A DNA stretch of 64,000 nt from Diogma glabrata (taxonomy: Eukaryota > Arthropoda > Insecta > Diptera > Cylindrotomidae): the NCBI GenBank assembly GCA_963693315.1, contig OY856188.1:4809335-4873334 (forward strand), written 5' to 3'. The position numbers and the translations under genes were made by a program. Below, piece after piece: positions 1-12,200 of this stretch; positions within the stretch are counted from its first letter, which is position 1, and each line of letters begins with the position of its first letter. The notes beneath the pieces were generated by a model. The model worked only from the letters and a program-made list of their open reading frames with translations. It had not been told where the DNA came from and did not search any database.

Positions 1-2245
1 CGTTATGCCAACACTTTAGCGGATTCAAAATTTGTTTTCATTTTATATTATAATTATTTTCAAATTATAATCACAATTGCTTTGATATGTTTTGTTCAAA
101 AATCAAATTTTTAGGTACGCAAGAATACAAGTTAAGCAATAAATTAGAAAAAAAATCTTAAGAGCTAATACAAAAAAACGTTGTACGCAAATGGCTTTAA
201 CAGACTCATCTTCATATTACAGACTCGACTAGCGCTTCGTCCGGAAACATTACGATTCGTCCGCTAAAACCATATTTTGCGTACTTGTTACATAAACTAC
301 TATTATCGTTCGGCAATATTTTAAATAAAAAAATTCTCTAACTGTTGAAAGCGGTGTTTTGCATTTTTCTGGCAACTATTTTCTTTTCGTTGTTAAAACA
401 ATCTGCCGCTCTCGATTTATTTTTTACCCAATATCTAGGTTGACTGTAGCACATTTGGTGAATTTATGTATCTAGGAACGAATTTGTTGTCATTATTTCA
501 AGCATGGTTACTCTGGTATGGCAATAATAAAAACTTACATATTTATAAGACAGAAGCCATGGATAGCAAACTTCGAGAATCACACTGCCATTGTGAACCG
601 TACGAGAAACTTTGCACCGAATATTTTAACACAAACCGAGATTTTATAATCCGAAAGGAACCATTTACAGAGGCAGGAAGTTTGGCAAAATTTAAAAAAA
701 ATTATATGTCGATGGCAGTAACTATAGTACTTCATTTAAAAACAGCATTATTTTAAATTAATTTGTATCAAAAAAATGCAGAAATACATAAACAGATTTC
801 TCATATTTTTAAGCAACCCCCAATCTTATACTTATTTAAAAAGGTTTTCAAGTATGGCTTACTATGGTGTTTTATTATTTAAAATTTGTGGTGTTTAAAA
901 TGCAAACAATTAAAAACGCATGTGTTGATAATCGGCCAATTAATCTGACAAAAAAACCGATATCGATTAATCAGCAAAATTGACGATTACCGATTATCTT
1001 CCAATTAATCGGTGCAACCCTAATTTTAATTCTGCCAAAACACAGCCATTGATTTTTCCAGATCGAACAACAAGTTTTCAAACGATATTTCAATTAGTAT
1101 TATATGAGACTAAGAAATAGACGAATGTGAAAGCATTCAGTTATTGGGTGTCTCAATTAGACGACTTACTCTGGAACGATCATTTAATCGCGATGGCACA
1201 GGCAGAGGAATCTCAGGCCTCATCAATAGATATCAAAAATTCACACCGCATCAATTACTCCATGGCTCTACAAACCATAGAGTTTGCGTGTCAGGACAAG
1301 TTCCGTCTCGTGCAACCTCCATTATTTTTTATTTATTATTTCTTAATCTATCTTTCTACCCCCATTTGTAACTCCTATATTTGACCTTATATAGAGCATT
1401 GTGGTTTTGGACCCTACTCAAAACAAGCTATACGAATTGTGAAAGATTAAAATTTAACATCAAATCTTGATTACCTACAACGCCATCGCACTGTTGCTGA
1501 ACTTGTTGTTTTTAATAAATGTCGTCACCAGCAGTGCTCGGATGCAATCGAATTAATCTTACCTCTATCATATTCGTTTCCCCTATGCAAAAATTAGGTT
1601 GTTGAGATCAGTCACTGTTATAGTGACAGGATGCATAGACGTTTCTTTGTCCTTTCACGCCTTTAAAGGTTTAGAAAAAACGTTTATCAACACCTCAGAA
1701 CGCATGCAGTTGTGCGACCAAGCCTTAAAAAGAATTTATGTGTTTTTGCGACACATATTATAATTCCTATTACCAACACTTTTTATTAAAAAACAGTCAC
1801 ATCTCTGGCCAAAGATCGACCGTTTATCTTATCTAAAAACAGTCACCCACACATCTCTGGCCGTCTTCTGAAAATTGACCGTCTTCTGAAATTGAAAATT
1901 GACACTATCAACAATAGTTTAAACAACATTTTTTGGTATTCGTACAAGAACAAAATAATCGTGCAAAACGTATATTTTGTGAACCGTGTTAATTCAAAAT
2001 CGTTTAAAAAAAGAGTTGGGTGTATTTAATTGCGGACATTGTAATGTTTCTGATTTCAAATAATATATAAAAACACACAATTAAAAAAATATCATCAAAA
2101 TCGGAGCTGTCCCTGAGGACTTTGAAGTAAAAACCTAATTTTACTCGACTAATGATTATTTAGGCGTTTGAGTTTCATTTTAATTTATATATTAATCTAA
2201 TGAGAAAATTGGCACATCTTTTTAGTTTTTATTAGCATTATTTAC
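1..2245. other. AT-rich region without a recognisable gene
   Basis: I see no protein with a recognisable motif here. The open frame at 466-756 has no family signature and could be chance. Around 925-1015 there are several ATTAATCGG / CCGATTA words in both orientations, suggesting a decayed inverted repeat. The stretch near 1735-1770 (a GCGACACATATTATAATTCC-like word) resembles a word inside the Helitron at 17.3 kb, so part of this region may be old Helitron debris. Confidence 0.5.
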
Positions 2246-2283
2246 ATTCTTTACATGTAAAAAATTTTTTACATGTAAAGAAT
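2246..2283. repeat. Perfect 38-bp palindrome
   Basis: Two 19-bp arms (ATTCTTTACATGTAAAAAA and its exact reverse complement) meet with no spacer. The arms are A/T-rich with an ACATGT core. No coding feature is attached; it could be a tiny MITE core or a cruciform-prone site. Confidence 0.8.
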
Positions 2284-2450
2284 TACGTAAATTACTTTTT
2301 GTTAAGAATTTGCTCAACACTGCTTCCAGTCTATATGAATTGTTTTTTAAATTTTTTTGTACCGATATACTCGTATCGAGAAACATAGAACTCATTGATA
2401 GTCAGTAAATATAAGATGGCAAAACTCAAACAAAAGATTATTTAATATCT

Positions 2451-2522
2451 GGGCTCGTCCGGGAATTGAACCCGGGACCTCTCACACCCGAAGCGAGAAT
2501 CATACCTCTAGACCAACAAGCC
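2451..2522 (-). tRNA. tRNA-Pro, anticodon CGG
   Basis: Read on the minus strand, 2522 down to 2451 folds as a complete 72-nt cloverleaf including the discriminator base. The acceptor arm is GGCTTGT paired with ACGAGCC (one G-T wobble). The anticodon stem is CTCGC/GTGAG with loop TTCGGGT, giving anticodon CGG. The T arm is CCGGG-TTCAATT-CCCGG. Internal box B (GGTTCAATTCC) and a box-A-like GGTCTAGAGG are present, and a TTTT pol III terminator lies about 15 nt past the 3' end. From memory of insect tRNA-Pro, it departs at a few stem positions, but all keep pairing, so it could be functional. No intron is seen. Two wobble pairs in stems hint at relaxed selection. Confidence 0.88.
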
Positions 2523-3417
2523 ATTGTAAAACACAGCATGATGTTATCCATCGAAACAGATTTTACAATGAACAATGAAAATTTTGAAAAAAAAAGAAAC
2601 GAGATGAGTATAACGATTGCAAGAACAAGTTTTCCATATAAAAAACCTTCGTTTTTTTTTTTTCAAATGTCGGAACATTAACGACAATCAAAAACTGCCA
2701 GAATAGCAGATATGATAATAAAAAATTAGTACTTGTGCTGATGTCAATTTAATCAGGAAATCGTTAATAGCATTATAACATTATAAATTCCAAATAATAA
2801 TTTAGTTTTACAATTTTGAATATATATTCGTATTTATTACTAGTTGCATATCTCAAAGCGCTAGTGGCATATCTCCAAATAGTGTACATACTAAACATAA
2901 AAAAAACTACTGTGACTTATGTGTGAATGTGTGTTATGATTGATTTACTGTTTAAAATAATAAAAGTAATTTAATTTAGTATTTTTAAAAATTTAATCAA
3001 AAAAAGAAAAGTGAAATTTAGATATAAATCAATTTTATTAACATATCAATCAAAATATTTATAAATATTTAAAATAAGTTATTTATTTCGGTAATCAAAA
3101 TTTGCATAAGTATCGGTAAGTTGAATTAAAAAAGCATATCTAAAAATTTTATGTTAAAATATAATCAAAAAATTGATTCAAGGTTATTGGTTTTGTATAA
3201 ATATTGGTTTTTCAAAACAAATTATATAAATTAGATGGATGGCCTTGAAAGTTCAAATTCAACTGTTTGTAAAAACTTGCTTTTTTACCGAACAAGTTGC
3301 ACGTTTAGTAACTAATAAAAAACTGTTTACTCATGGTAAACAGAGGCATTATATTTTATGAATGAATAATATAAAATTTTACCTACTTTTGGTTGAATTG
3401 CTTTAATTAATTACCTT
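2523..3417. other. AT-rich spacer, nothing recognised
   Basis: Low-complexity A/T sequence. The 71-aa frame that crosses the tRNA gene (2466-2681) is an artefact of the tRNA sequence plus poly-A/poly-T tracts. Confidence 0.5.
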
Positions 3418-5602
3418 TGTGAAGTTAGCCCGTAATTCTATCCCGTAATATAAGAAAAGTTGCATATGGCAATACTACGAAATTTTATACTATCATGACA
3501 TTTTATTTTCGATTTTTTTATTAAATTAAGATTAATGCTCGTAATTGGAAAAGTTTATGTGATTCATTTTTACAAAATTTAATTTTGTTTCAGTATATGC
3601 TACTCTCAGCCCGTAATTTGTTCTTTCACGATATTACTATCTTAATGGAAAATGAGATAGACGCTTGTAAGCTGAAAAGGGGTTCCTTGCCCGTAAATTA
3701 TGATTAATGATCTTAATTGGAAAAGGTTCAATGAACATTATGTGATTTTTCCAGAATTTTTGTATGTGTACCTGGATAAAATTTTGAGAACTTTGGGCAA
3801 TAGAATAAGTTTTCGTATTTTTCGTACTAATTTAATTTTTGATAAATTTTTTTATGTTTTAATAAACCAATTACGTAGAGATACACATAGAGATTATTCT
3901 CGAGAATTGTTTTTCTCGATTTCTCAAGAATTCCCTATAGATTTTTATTTGTCATTTCTCAAGAAATTTTGTTTTATTTCTCGAAAATTTGAAAAAAGTT
4001 AAAGACAAACAAAAATCACTCATTAAATTTTTTAAGCCTGAAATTTAAATTTTTTAAAATTCACTAAGCTTTTCAGCGCAGTCAGCGCAACCCTTCTACA
4101 ATTTTACGATTTTTTTTGTCAGAATAATTCATTAAATTATATTGAGAATCATGTTTTATCTTATAATCTAAAATTTTAAATTAGATATTTGTTTTATATG
4201 ATGAATATTGTAAATATTGAGAGTGAGGACTCCGTTATCCATATGATAAAAATTATGAATCGCTGACAAATTATTAGAATATTCTTTTTTTTGTCTATAA
4301 TGTCTATAAAGGAACGTAACTTTCATGGCCGAATTTCACTTGAAGACTTAATTTAATCGATTAGTTTTATGTGGGTGACCTAAGTGAGGACCTAAGTTTA
4401 TTCAAATAGTACAGTTGTTTTAATTACACCCCCAATAGAAATTGTGTATCGCAACACTCTGTAAAAACCGAGAAAAAAAAACTGTTTCCTCTATTTGATT
4501 TCAAAATTCGTAAGAATAGTTTGTTTACTTTGATAGAGTATTTTTACAGGACTGGTTTCCCATACAGAAAATGATTTGACTGTCAAGAAACTTTAACAAA
4601 GCGTCCGATGATTTAAACAGAAACATCCCTCAATTCTAGTAACTTTAAAAAATTCCAGATAGCTATTGATATTTTGGCTGTTATAATTAGAGAATAGGGT
4701 TTATGAGGAGTTATTGGGTTAGAAAATTATTTATTAATTAAAGAAAATTAAAAAAGAATTATTTCGAGAATTCTTGAGAATTCTCGAGAAACAGATTTCC
4801 CTTCTCAATTTTTCCCGAGAAACAGAAAATGTCGCGAAAAGCGTATCTCTAACTACACATACAAAAATTTTGGAAAAATCACATAATGTTCATTGAACCT
4901 TTTCCAATTACGAGCATTAATCATAATTTCCGGGCAAGGAACCGTTTTCAGCTTACAAGCGTCTATCTCATTTCCGATTAAGATAGTAATATCGTGAAAG
5001 AACAAATTACGGGCTGAGAGTAGCATATACTGAAACAAAATTAAATTTTGTAAAAATGAACGTTGGCTGTTGTAATTGATCATGTGTGTAATATTTACAA
5101 AATTTCGACGTAATTGGTTTATTAAAACATAAAAAATTTTATCAAAAATTAAATTAGTACGAAAAATACGAAAAATTATTATTTTGCCCAAAGTTCTCAA
5201 AATTTTATCCAGGTAACTACACATACAAAAATTCTGGAAAAATCACATAATGTTCATTGAACCTTTTCCAATTAAGATCATTAATCATAATTTTCGGGCA
5301 ACAAAGCGTTTTCAGCTTACAAGCGTCTATGTCATATCCCGTTAAGATAGTAATATCGTGAAAGAACAAATTACGGGCTGAGCGTAAAATTGGTTTATAC
5401 AAACATAAAGAAATTTACGTAGAATTCTACACGAATTCTAGTTGGGCTTTTACAAAAAACAAAATTTTACAAAAAACTAGCGTGACAGTCAATTTTCTAG
5501 GCTGAGAGTTGATATTTTTTTCTGATAGTAGAAAGTGTCACGACATAAATGTTTAGTGTTGCCATCGCATTTTTACGGGATGAAAAACGGGCTAACTTCA
5601 CA
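3418..5602. mobile_element. Foldback-like non-autonomous DNA element
   Basis: The ends are inverted copies of TGTGAAGTTAGCCCGT, followed on both sides by further matching words (ATCCCGTAA, then ATGGCAA[T/C]ACT). Inside, long stretches at about 3590-3880 recur inverted at about 4855-5215 and again at 5217-5390, so much of the element can fold on itself. The tract TTCTCGAGAATTC and variants recur near 3895-3990 and 4755-4800. No transposase motif is seen, so it should depend on another element. The open frames translated from it (FRIFRTNLIF and similar words) repeat only because the DNA repeats. I could not fix a target-site duplication. Confidence 0.6.
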
Positions 5603-6842
5603 TACATTAATTAATTAACTAGTACGGTCTGGTACGATATTTGTGTAACCACAAGAATCGGGTTTAAGATTAATTCAGATATGATTTAATTCATTCTTTT
5701 AAGAAAATCAAAATATTTGACTATTGGAATGTCTGTTATACTATTTTTAATTTGATTTGTAACCACGTGGTTGATTGAATTCGAAGCAGGTATTACATGG
5801 TTATCTGGATTCACGACAATATTTTTTACATACTGGACCACTCTGATTATTTATAAAATACATAATTGTACATAATATGTTTTGACAACAATTCTCTCGA
5901 ATGGCTTACCTACTTCATATGTCTTAGTTTTAAATTGTGGGCCTTTCTTGGTAAAACGTGACGAAATGTCACCCAATTTTATTTTTATAATTTTCTTGCC
6001 CATTTCCTCACTTCAGAATGATCTACCACAGGCGTTATTATGCAAGCTCTTCAGTACGAATTCATCACAATGAAGTGAATTATATAGCACACAGTATCCT
6101 TTTAAGTAACTGGTATATTTTGAAACCTCTTTCAATGTTGAGCGCTGCTCATTTAATACTCAGGATCAAACCCGGGTATATCCATCCCTAATACTTGTTG
6201 TCCATTAATTCCTTTTGAATAAATCGATTTGGACAGCTGAAGTCAGTTTTATTGTCGGCAAAGAGGATTTGGTCTCTTTTTACATGCCTCATACAAATTC
6301 TTTACTCACAACATCAACATTTCCATGTATTCGACCAGGTCTATGTACAACTTTAAGGTCAAGGTACTGTCATCTTTCTAGTCATCCTGACCTATGTTTT
6401 TTCGAATTTTTAAAAGTTATTAACCAGTTGAGTGCAGCGTGATCGGTTTTTTAAATTAATTTTTCACTACAGCTAGCATCTTTTCTTAGTTACGCTATCA
6501 TTCCGTTCTATACTTTCATTAATTTGAGAAAAATAGAACTAGAATAGAAATAGAATATTCTGAAGTTGCTGGCGGTTGTATCGTAAAGAAACTGATTGTC
6601 TGTTTGAAGAAATGCAAATATTGGTGCTGTGATCAGAGCATCTTTTGTTTATATGGAAGTAAGTAAGTGGACTGTATCGATGGTTTGGTTTTGACTCAAC
6701 AAAAAAAACTCAGAACACACTGATTCACTTATCAATAACAATTTATTTTTATTTAATTTACTCAACAATAATTTTTATGTTGTTATCTCAAACAAGGTTG
6801 CACAAGTAATCAAAATGATTTTCAAAAATGTAAAATAAAATA
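4262..6842 (+). repeat. 2.6-kb duplicated block, copy A
   Basis: From the word TTAGAATATTCTTTTTT to AAAATAAAATAAT this block is nearly identical to 7757-8513 joined to 18644-20477. It covers the right half of the foldback element plus about 1.24 kb of flank, so it is a segmental duplication rather than two independent insertions. Differences are scattered single bases and short indels. Short open frames (5882-6073, 6215-6442) recur at 19515-19706 and 19848-20075 only because the DNA is duplicated; they show no known motif. Confidence 0.8.
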
Positions 6843-7756
6843 ATGGGGTCTATTCAGTAAAAATCTTCTATCGAAAATTTCTGCTATTTTTTTATTTTTT
6901 GTATGAAATTTTATAAACATCAAAATAGAAGAAAAAAATTGAAGAATTGGTATTCAATCGCTATATTTTTCTTCTCAAAGTCTTCTATTCCTAGAAGATT
7001 TAGATATTTTATAGAAGTAAGTAAAAAGTTGCTTTTATGGTTAGAAGAAATATGTTTTTGGGAAATTAAAGAAAATTAATAAAGAATTATTTCGAGAATT
7101 CTTGAGAATTCTCGAGAAACAGATTTCCCTTCTCAATTTTTCCCGAGAAACAGAAAATGTCACGAAAAGCGTATCTCTAACTACACATACAAAAATTTTG
7201 GAAAAATCACATAATGTTCATTGAACCTTTTCCAATTACGAGCATTAATCATAATTTCCGGGCAAAGAACCGTTTTCAGCTTACAAGCGTCTATCTCATT
7301 TCCGATTAAGATAGTAACATCGTGAAAGAACAAATTACGGGCTGAGAGTAGCATATACTGAAACAAAATTAAATTTTGTAAAAATGAACGTTGGCTGTTG
7401 TAATTGATCATGTGTGTAATATTTACAAAATTTCGACGTAATTGGTTTATTAAAACATAAAAAATTTTATCAAAAATTAAATTAGTACGAAAAATACGAA
7501 AACTTATTATTTTGCCCAAAGTTCTCAAAATTTTATCCAGGTAGAGATAGAGATTATGCTCGAGAATTGTTTTTCTCGATTTCTCAAGAATTCCCTATAG
7601 ATTTTTATTTGTCATTTCTCAAGAAATTTTGTTTTATTTCTCGAGAATTTGAAAAAAGTTAAAGACAAACAAAAATGAATCATTAAATTTTTTAAACCTG
7701 AAATTTAAATTTTTTAAAATTCACTAAGCTTTATTATTATTATTACTATTATTACT
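6843..7756. other. Spacer between duplicated blocks, rearranged foldback pieces
   Basis: 6843-7070 is unique A/T-rich sequence with AGAAGA/TCTTCT words in both orientations (possible small hairpin MITE). 7077-7540 repeats 4742-5213 in the same orientation. 7541-7735 then continues with the sequence seen at 3870-4075. The joint at about 7541 (GGTAGAGATAGAGATTATGC) thus connects parts of the foldback element that are not adjacent in copy A. A short ATT-rich microsatellite lies at 7733-7757. Confidence 0.6.
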
Positions 7757-8513
7757 AGAATTATTAGAATATTCTTTTTTTTTGTCTATAATGTCTATAA
7801 AGGAACGTAACTTTCATGGCCGAATTTCACTTGAAGACTTAATTTAATCGATTAGTTTTATATGGGTGACCTAAGTGAGGACCAAAGTTTATTCAAATAG
7901 TACAGTTGTTTTAATTACACCCCCAATAGAAATTGTGTATCGCAACACTCTGTAAAAACCGAGAAAAAAAACTGTTTCCTCTATTTGATTTCAAAATTCG
8001 TAAGAATAGTTTGTTTACTTTGATAGAGTATTTTTACAGGACTGGTTTCCCTTACAGAAAATGATTTGACTGTCAAGAAACTTTAACAAAGCGTCCGATG
8101 ATTTAAACAGAAACATCCCTCAATTCTAGTAACTTTAAAAAATTCCAGATAGCTATTGATATTTTGGCTGTTATAATTAGAGAATAGGGTTTATGAGGAG
8201 TTATTGGGTTAGAAAATTATTTATTAATTAAAGAAAATTAATAAAGAATTATTTCGAGAATTCTTGAGAATTCTCGAGAAACAGATTTCCCTTCTCAATC
8301 TTTCCCGAGAAACAGAAAATGTCGCGAAAAGCGTATCTCTAACTACACATACAAAAATTTTGGAAAAATCACATAATGTTCATTGAACCTTTTCCAATTA
8401 CGAGCATTAATCATAATTTCCGGGCAAGGAACAGTTTTCAGCTTACAAGCGTCTATCTCATTTCCGATTAAGATAGTAATATCGTGAAAGAACAAATTAC
8501 GGGCTGAGAGTAG
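7757..8513 (+). repeat. 2.6-kb duplicated block, copy B, left part
   Basis: Matches 4262-5020 of copy A. It ends at GGGCTGAGAGTAG, exactly where the BEL/Pao LTR starts. The continuation (CATATACTGAAAC) is found at 18644, so the BEL element split this copy. Confidence 0.82.
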
Positions 8514-8947
8514 TGTTATTAATTTTTATAACATGTGGTGGGATTATTATCCCGATTTTTGTTGTTGAAATAAAACTTCAGAAACTTTAGCAGATCATTA
8601 TTTTCTTTATTGTGCCGGGAAGATCACAATATATTTTTTATAGATGCGCTTTAAATTTCCTACAATAATGAAATTTCTATATAAAATATGCCTAAAACCA
8701 ATTACAATTTTTTTATAATCTTACTTTTAGTGTTTTCTTTCACATATATATTTTTTTTTTAAAAACTATAAATTCAAATTCAATTCAAGGTATTTTAATA
8801 AAATTATTTTTCTTTTAAATGATTTTCTTTTCTTTTCATTTACTTTTCAATGGTTACTCCGTTCCTTATCTTTTTGTTTTCTTCATAGAACGAAACTTTT
8901 CTCGTTGCAAGTTGTACTGGGTCATAGATGGCGTTTCTTTTTTAACA
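8514..8947 (-). repeat. 3' LTR of the BEL/Pao element (434 bp)
   Basis: Starts TGTTATTAATTTTTATAACA and ends TTTTTTAACA on the plus strand, with the canonical TG...CA ends. It has the same length as the two halves of the other LTR together (160 + 274). The final codons of the integrase C-terminal frame run into it, down to 8866. Confidence 0.95.
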
Positions 8948-9279
8948 CTCCCCCCTGGTATGTTGATCCCCTGGGTCGACCTACCCTCATCTCTTGGAAG
9001 GACATCTAGAACCGCTAACTTTACAGCAGGTCGTTCATAAATTCCCATTGACGTCTGCACTGTAGCTCTTCTCACTTGGCCGTCATTACCAACTTGGACC
9101 TTTATTACTCTTCCTTTAGGCCAGCAATTCTTTGGTAGGCTTTCGTCAACAATAACTACAATATCATTTTCCTGGATTGGCTTCACATATTGATGCCATT
9201 TTGTTCTTCGGGTTAGAGTGGGTAGGTATTCCCGAATCCATCTCTTCCAAAAGGAGTTGGCCAGTTGTTGTGAAGTCAT
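8866..9279 (-). pseudogene. Integrase C-terminal (DUF5641-like) frame, cut off by a stop
   Basis: This 137-aa frame carries the domain usually at the extreme C-terminus of BEL/Pao polyproteins. Its signature words are FWKRW, REYLPTL, KW, ENDIVVIVDE, LPKNCWPKGRV and a TVQTSMGIYERPAVKLAVLDV strand. It is in the same frame as the large polyprotein and begins at the base after that frame's TAG stop (9280-9282), so the two are one gene separated by a single nonsense codon. Related elements usually have a tryptophan at this point, so a TGG-to-TAG change is the simplest explanation (inference). The last residues are encoded inside the LTR. The methionine at 9279 is probably not a real start. Confidence 0.85.
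8948..8956 (-). other. Polypurine tract
   Basis: On the minus strand, the run AGGGGGGAG lies immediately upstream of the 3' LTR. This is the expected place and composition for the plus-strand DNA primer of an LTR retrotransposon. Confidence 0.75.
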
Positions 9280-12200
9280 CTAATTTTTACGTAGCAATAT
9301 CCCTTGATCATCGAACTGTCCTATAGGTTTATTTCCGTTTGATGATCCCAACAAGAAGTGGTTCGGTGTAATTGCCTCTTCGTTGTCTTCACTTATTGGA
9401 ATATGTGTAAGAGGTCTAGAGTTAACTATGTTTTCCACTTCACACAGCATACTATGTAGTAATTCATCAGTTGGGTTGCGATTTGGTTTAATGGCATATA
9501 ATGTCTTTTTTACCGACTGAACCAATCGCTCCCAACTACCTCCCATATGAGGTGAAGCGGGTAGAATAAATCTCCATTTCATTTCTGCATCTGTGAATTC
9601 TTGCGTTAACTTATTTTGATCTATCCCTTGAAGCGCTTCTCTCAATTCTCTCTCAGCTCCACGTAGATTTGTACCGTTGTCGCTGTTCATTTCTCTTGGT
9701 GCTCCTCTTCTGTTTATGAAATTTCGTATTGCTAATATACAGGAGTCTGTAGTAAGAAAATATGCAAGTTCTATATGTACGGCTCGTGTTGTTTGACATG
9801 TGATCAGTACACCCCAGCGTTTTTCAGTTTTTCTTCCGTTTGTTACTGACATAGGACCAAAATAATCTATGCCGCTATATGTGAACGGTCGAGTAAATGA
9901 TGCTAAACGTGACTGCGGTAGTTCTGCCATTTCTGGAGGTTGAGGTTCGGCTGCCATATTTTTGCATTTTTGGCAAGTTTTCCGAACTTTTTTTATAGTG
10001 GTTCTAATTTTTGAAATATAAAATTTTTGATTTATTTCATTGATCACTGTGTTATAGTTGTGATGATGTAGGATTAACAAACGAGTTATATCGTGCTCAG
10101 GTGGTAATATAACGGGACGTTTTGTATCAAAACTGACATCTGCCACACCATCAATACGACCGCGTATTCTTAATAAATTATCTGCATCCAAATATGGCGA
10201 CAACTTATATAGTCTGCTTTTTTTGCTAATTGATGACTTGGCTTGTATTTTGTTTATGTCATCCATATATGCATCTTTCTGAGCTTCTCGATATAATTGA
10301 ATTTCGGCTTGTTTATATTCTTCTGTCGATATCAGTCCCACAATACGATCTTCAGTTCCTTTATTTGATCTTAAATTGTTTATAAATCTCAGGATATACG
10401 CTTGTGTTTTTACAAGTCGATTCCAAGTCGAAAATCTTGAAACATCTATAATTTTTTGATCAATTTCCCTTTCAATGTTAGCGTTAATTCTTAATTCAAC
10501 TTCAGTTACTTCTTTACTGGATAAATTTTCTGGCCAAAGATCCTCGTGTTGCTGTAGTATTTCCGGACCTTGAAACCATCGGCTGTCGTATGAAATGTCT
10601 GGGATACTCGGCCATTTTGTTGCTTCATCTGCTACATTTAAATTAGAAGGTATCCATCTCCACTCTATTACATCAGTTGTCTCCAGTATTTCGCCAATCC
10701 GGAATGCTACAAACTGCTTGTATTTTCGTTGATCAGAATTCAACCAGCACATAACTGTTTTGGAATCGGTCCAAAAATTTCGTTTGGTAATGTTAATTGA
10801 GTGACTGTTGCAAATGTTATTACCAAATCGGCTTCCTAATACCGCAGCTTCTAGCTCCAAACGAGGTATCGAAATGGGTTTTAATGGTGTTACTCTTGTT
10901 TTGGCCCCAATTAATGCACATTCAGCCTTATTGTTTTTTATTACTCGTACGTATGCTACAGCTGAATACGCTTTTTCGCTGGCATCTACAAACACATGTA
11001 ACTGTATCTCGTCATGATCACTGAACGCGTTATCTTGTAGGTAGCATCTAGGTATTTTTAGCTCTTCTACCTGTGGCAACACTTTTATCCACAGTAGCCA
11101 ATCTGTATATTGTTGATCAGAAATGGGATCGTCCCAGTCTATTGATGAGCGCCATACATCTTGCAGTAGAATTTTTAAATACACCATGAAATTGGCCAAC
11201 ATTCCCAATGGATCGAACACTGACATCAGTGTACGTAAAACTTCTCGTTTTGTTGGTTTTCGTTCTCCTGACAAAATGTCTTTGTTGGTTTTATTGAACT
11301 TTAATGAGTACGTGAATGTGTCTGAACTCATGCACCACCACATTCCCAAAACTTTCTCTGAATCAATTTCTGGACTCATATTTAAATTCTTAGGGCTGTC
11401 ATCAGTATGTTCGCCGATCTGACGTAATACATTTCTTGAATTCGACAACCATTTTCCGATCTGAAATCCACCCTTCTGATGAATTAACTTTACTTCATTT
11501 GCAATTTGAACTGCGTCTGCCTCCGTTGCTGTGCTATATAAAAAATCATCCACATAATGATTTTTCTTTATCGCGCTTGCTGCCTCGGGATATTGGCTTT
11601 TGAGTTCGTCTGCATTTTTGTTTTTAATATATTGTGCGCAACTTGGTGAGCATGTGGAACCAAATGTCATTACCTGCATGACGTATGTCTCTAATTGTTG
11701 GTTCTTTTCGTTTCGCCAGATAAATCGTTGAACTTGTTGATCTTCGTATCTAATTTTCACCTGATGAAACATTTCTTTTATGTCTCCACATATGGCGATT
11801 CTCTTTTCTCGGAAATTAAATAGAACTGCAACTAATGATGGCATTTCATCAGGCCCTTTCAAGAGCATAGAGTTCAACGATATATCCTTTACTTTTGCTG
11901 CGGCATCCCATACCATTCGTACCTTTTCAGGCTTGCTTATGTTGGTTACTGGAAACACCGGTAAATACCATACGTGAGGGTATGTGGTTTGAAGTTCATC
12001 ATTTGATAATTTCCTGATGTATCCTTTTGTCTCATAATCACGAATTTGTTGGTTTAAATTGTTGGCTAATTTTGGATTTTTAAGTAGCCTTTTTTCCAAG
12101 CACTCTAGTCTTCGTACTGCCATGTCGTAACTATTTGGAAGCTCAAACTGGTCATATTTCCAAAGCAGTCCTACTTCAAAACGATCATTGACTCGTTTTG

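Noticed and set aside
466..1384. Open frames 466-756, 1127-1384 and 1144-1371 as genes
   Set aside because: No motif, overlapping frames, and no support beyond length.
3700..5402. Repeated open frames (3700-4002, 4853-5224, 5217-5402, and 7181-7528) as a protein family
   Set aside because: They occur in both orientations within a foldback repeat, share text only because the DNA repeats, and show no known motif or consistent start.
5882..6442. Open frames 5882-6073 and 6215-6442, conserved at 19515-19706 and 19848-20075
   Set aside because: Explained by the 2.6-kb segmental duplication; no functional signature.
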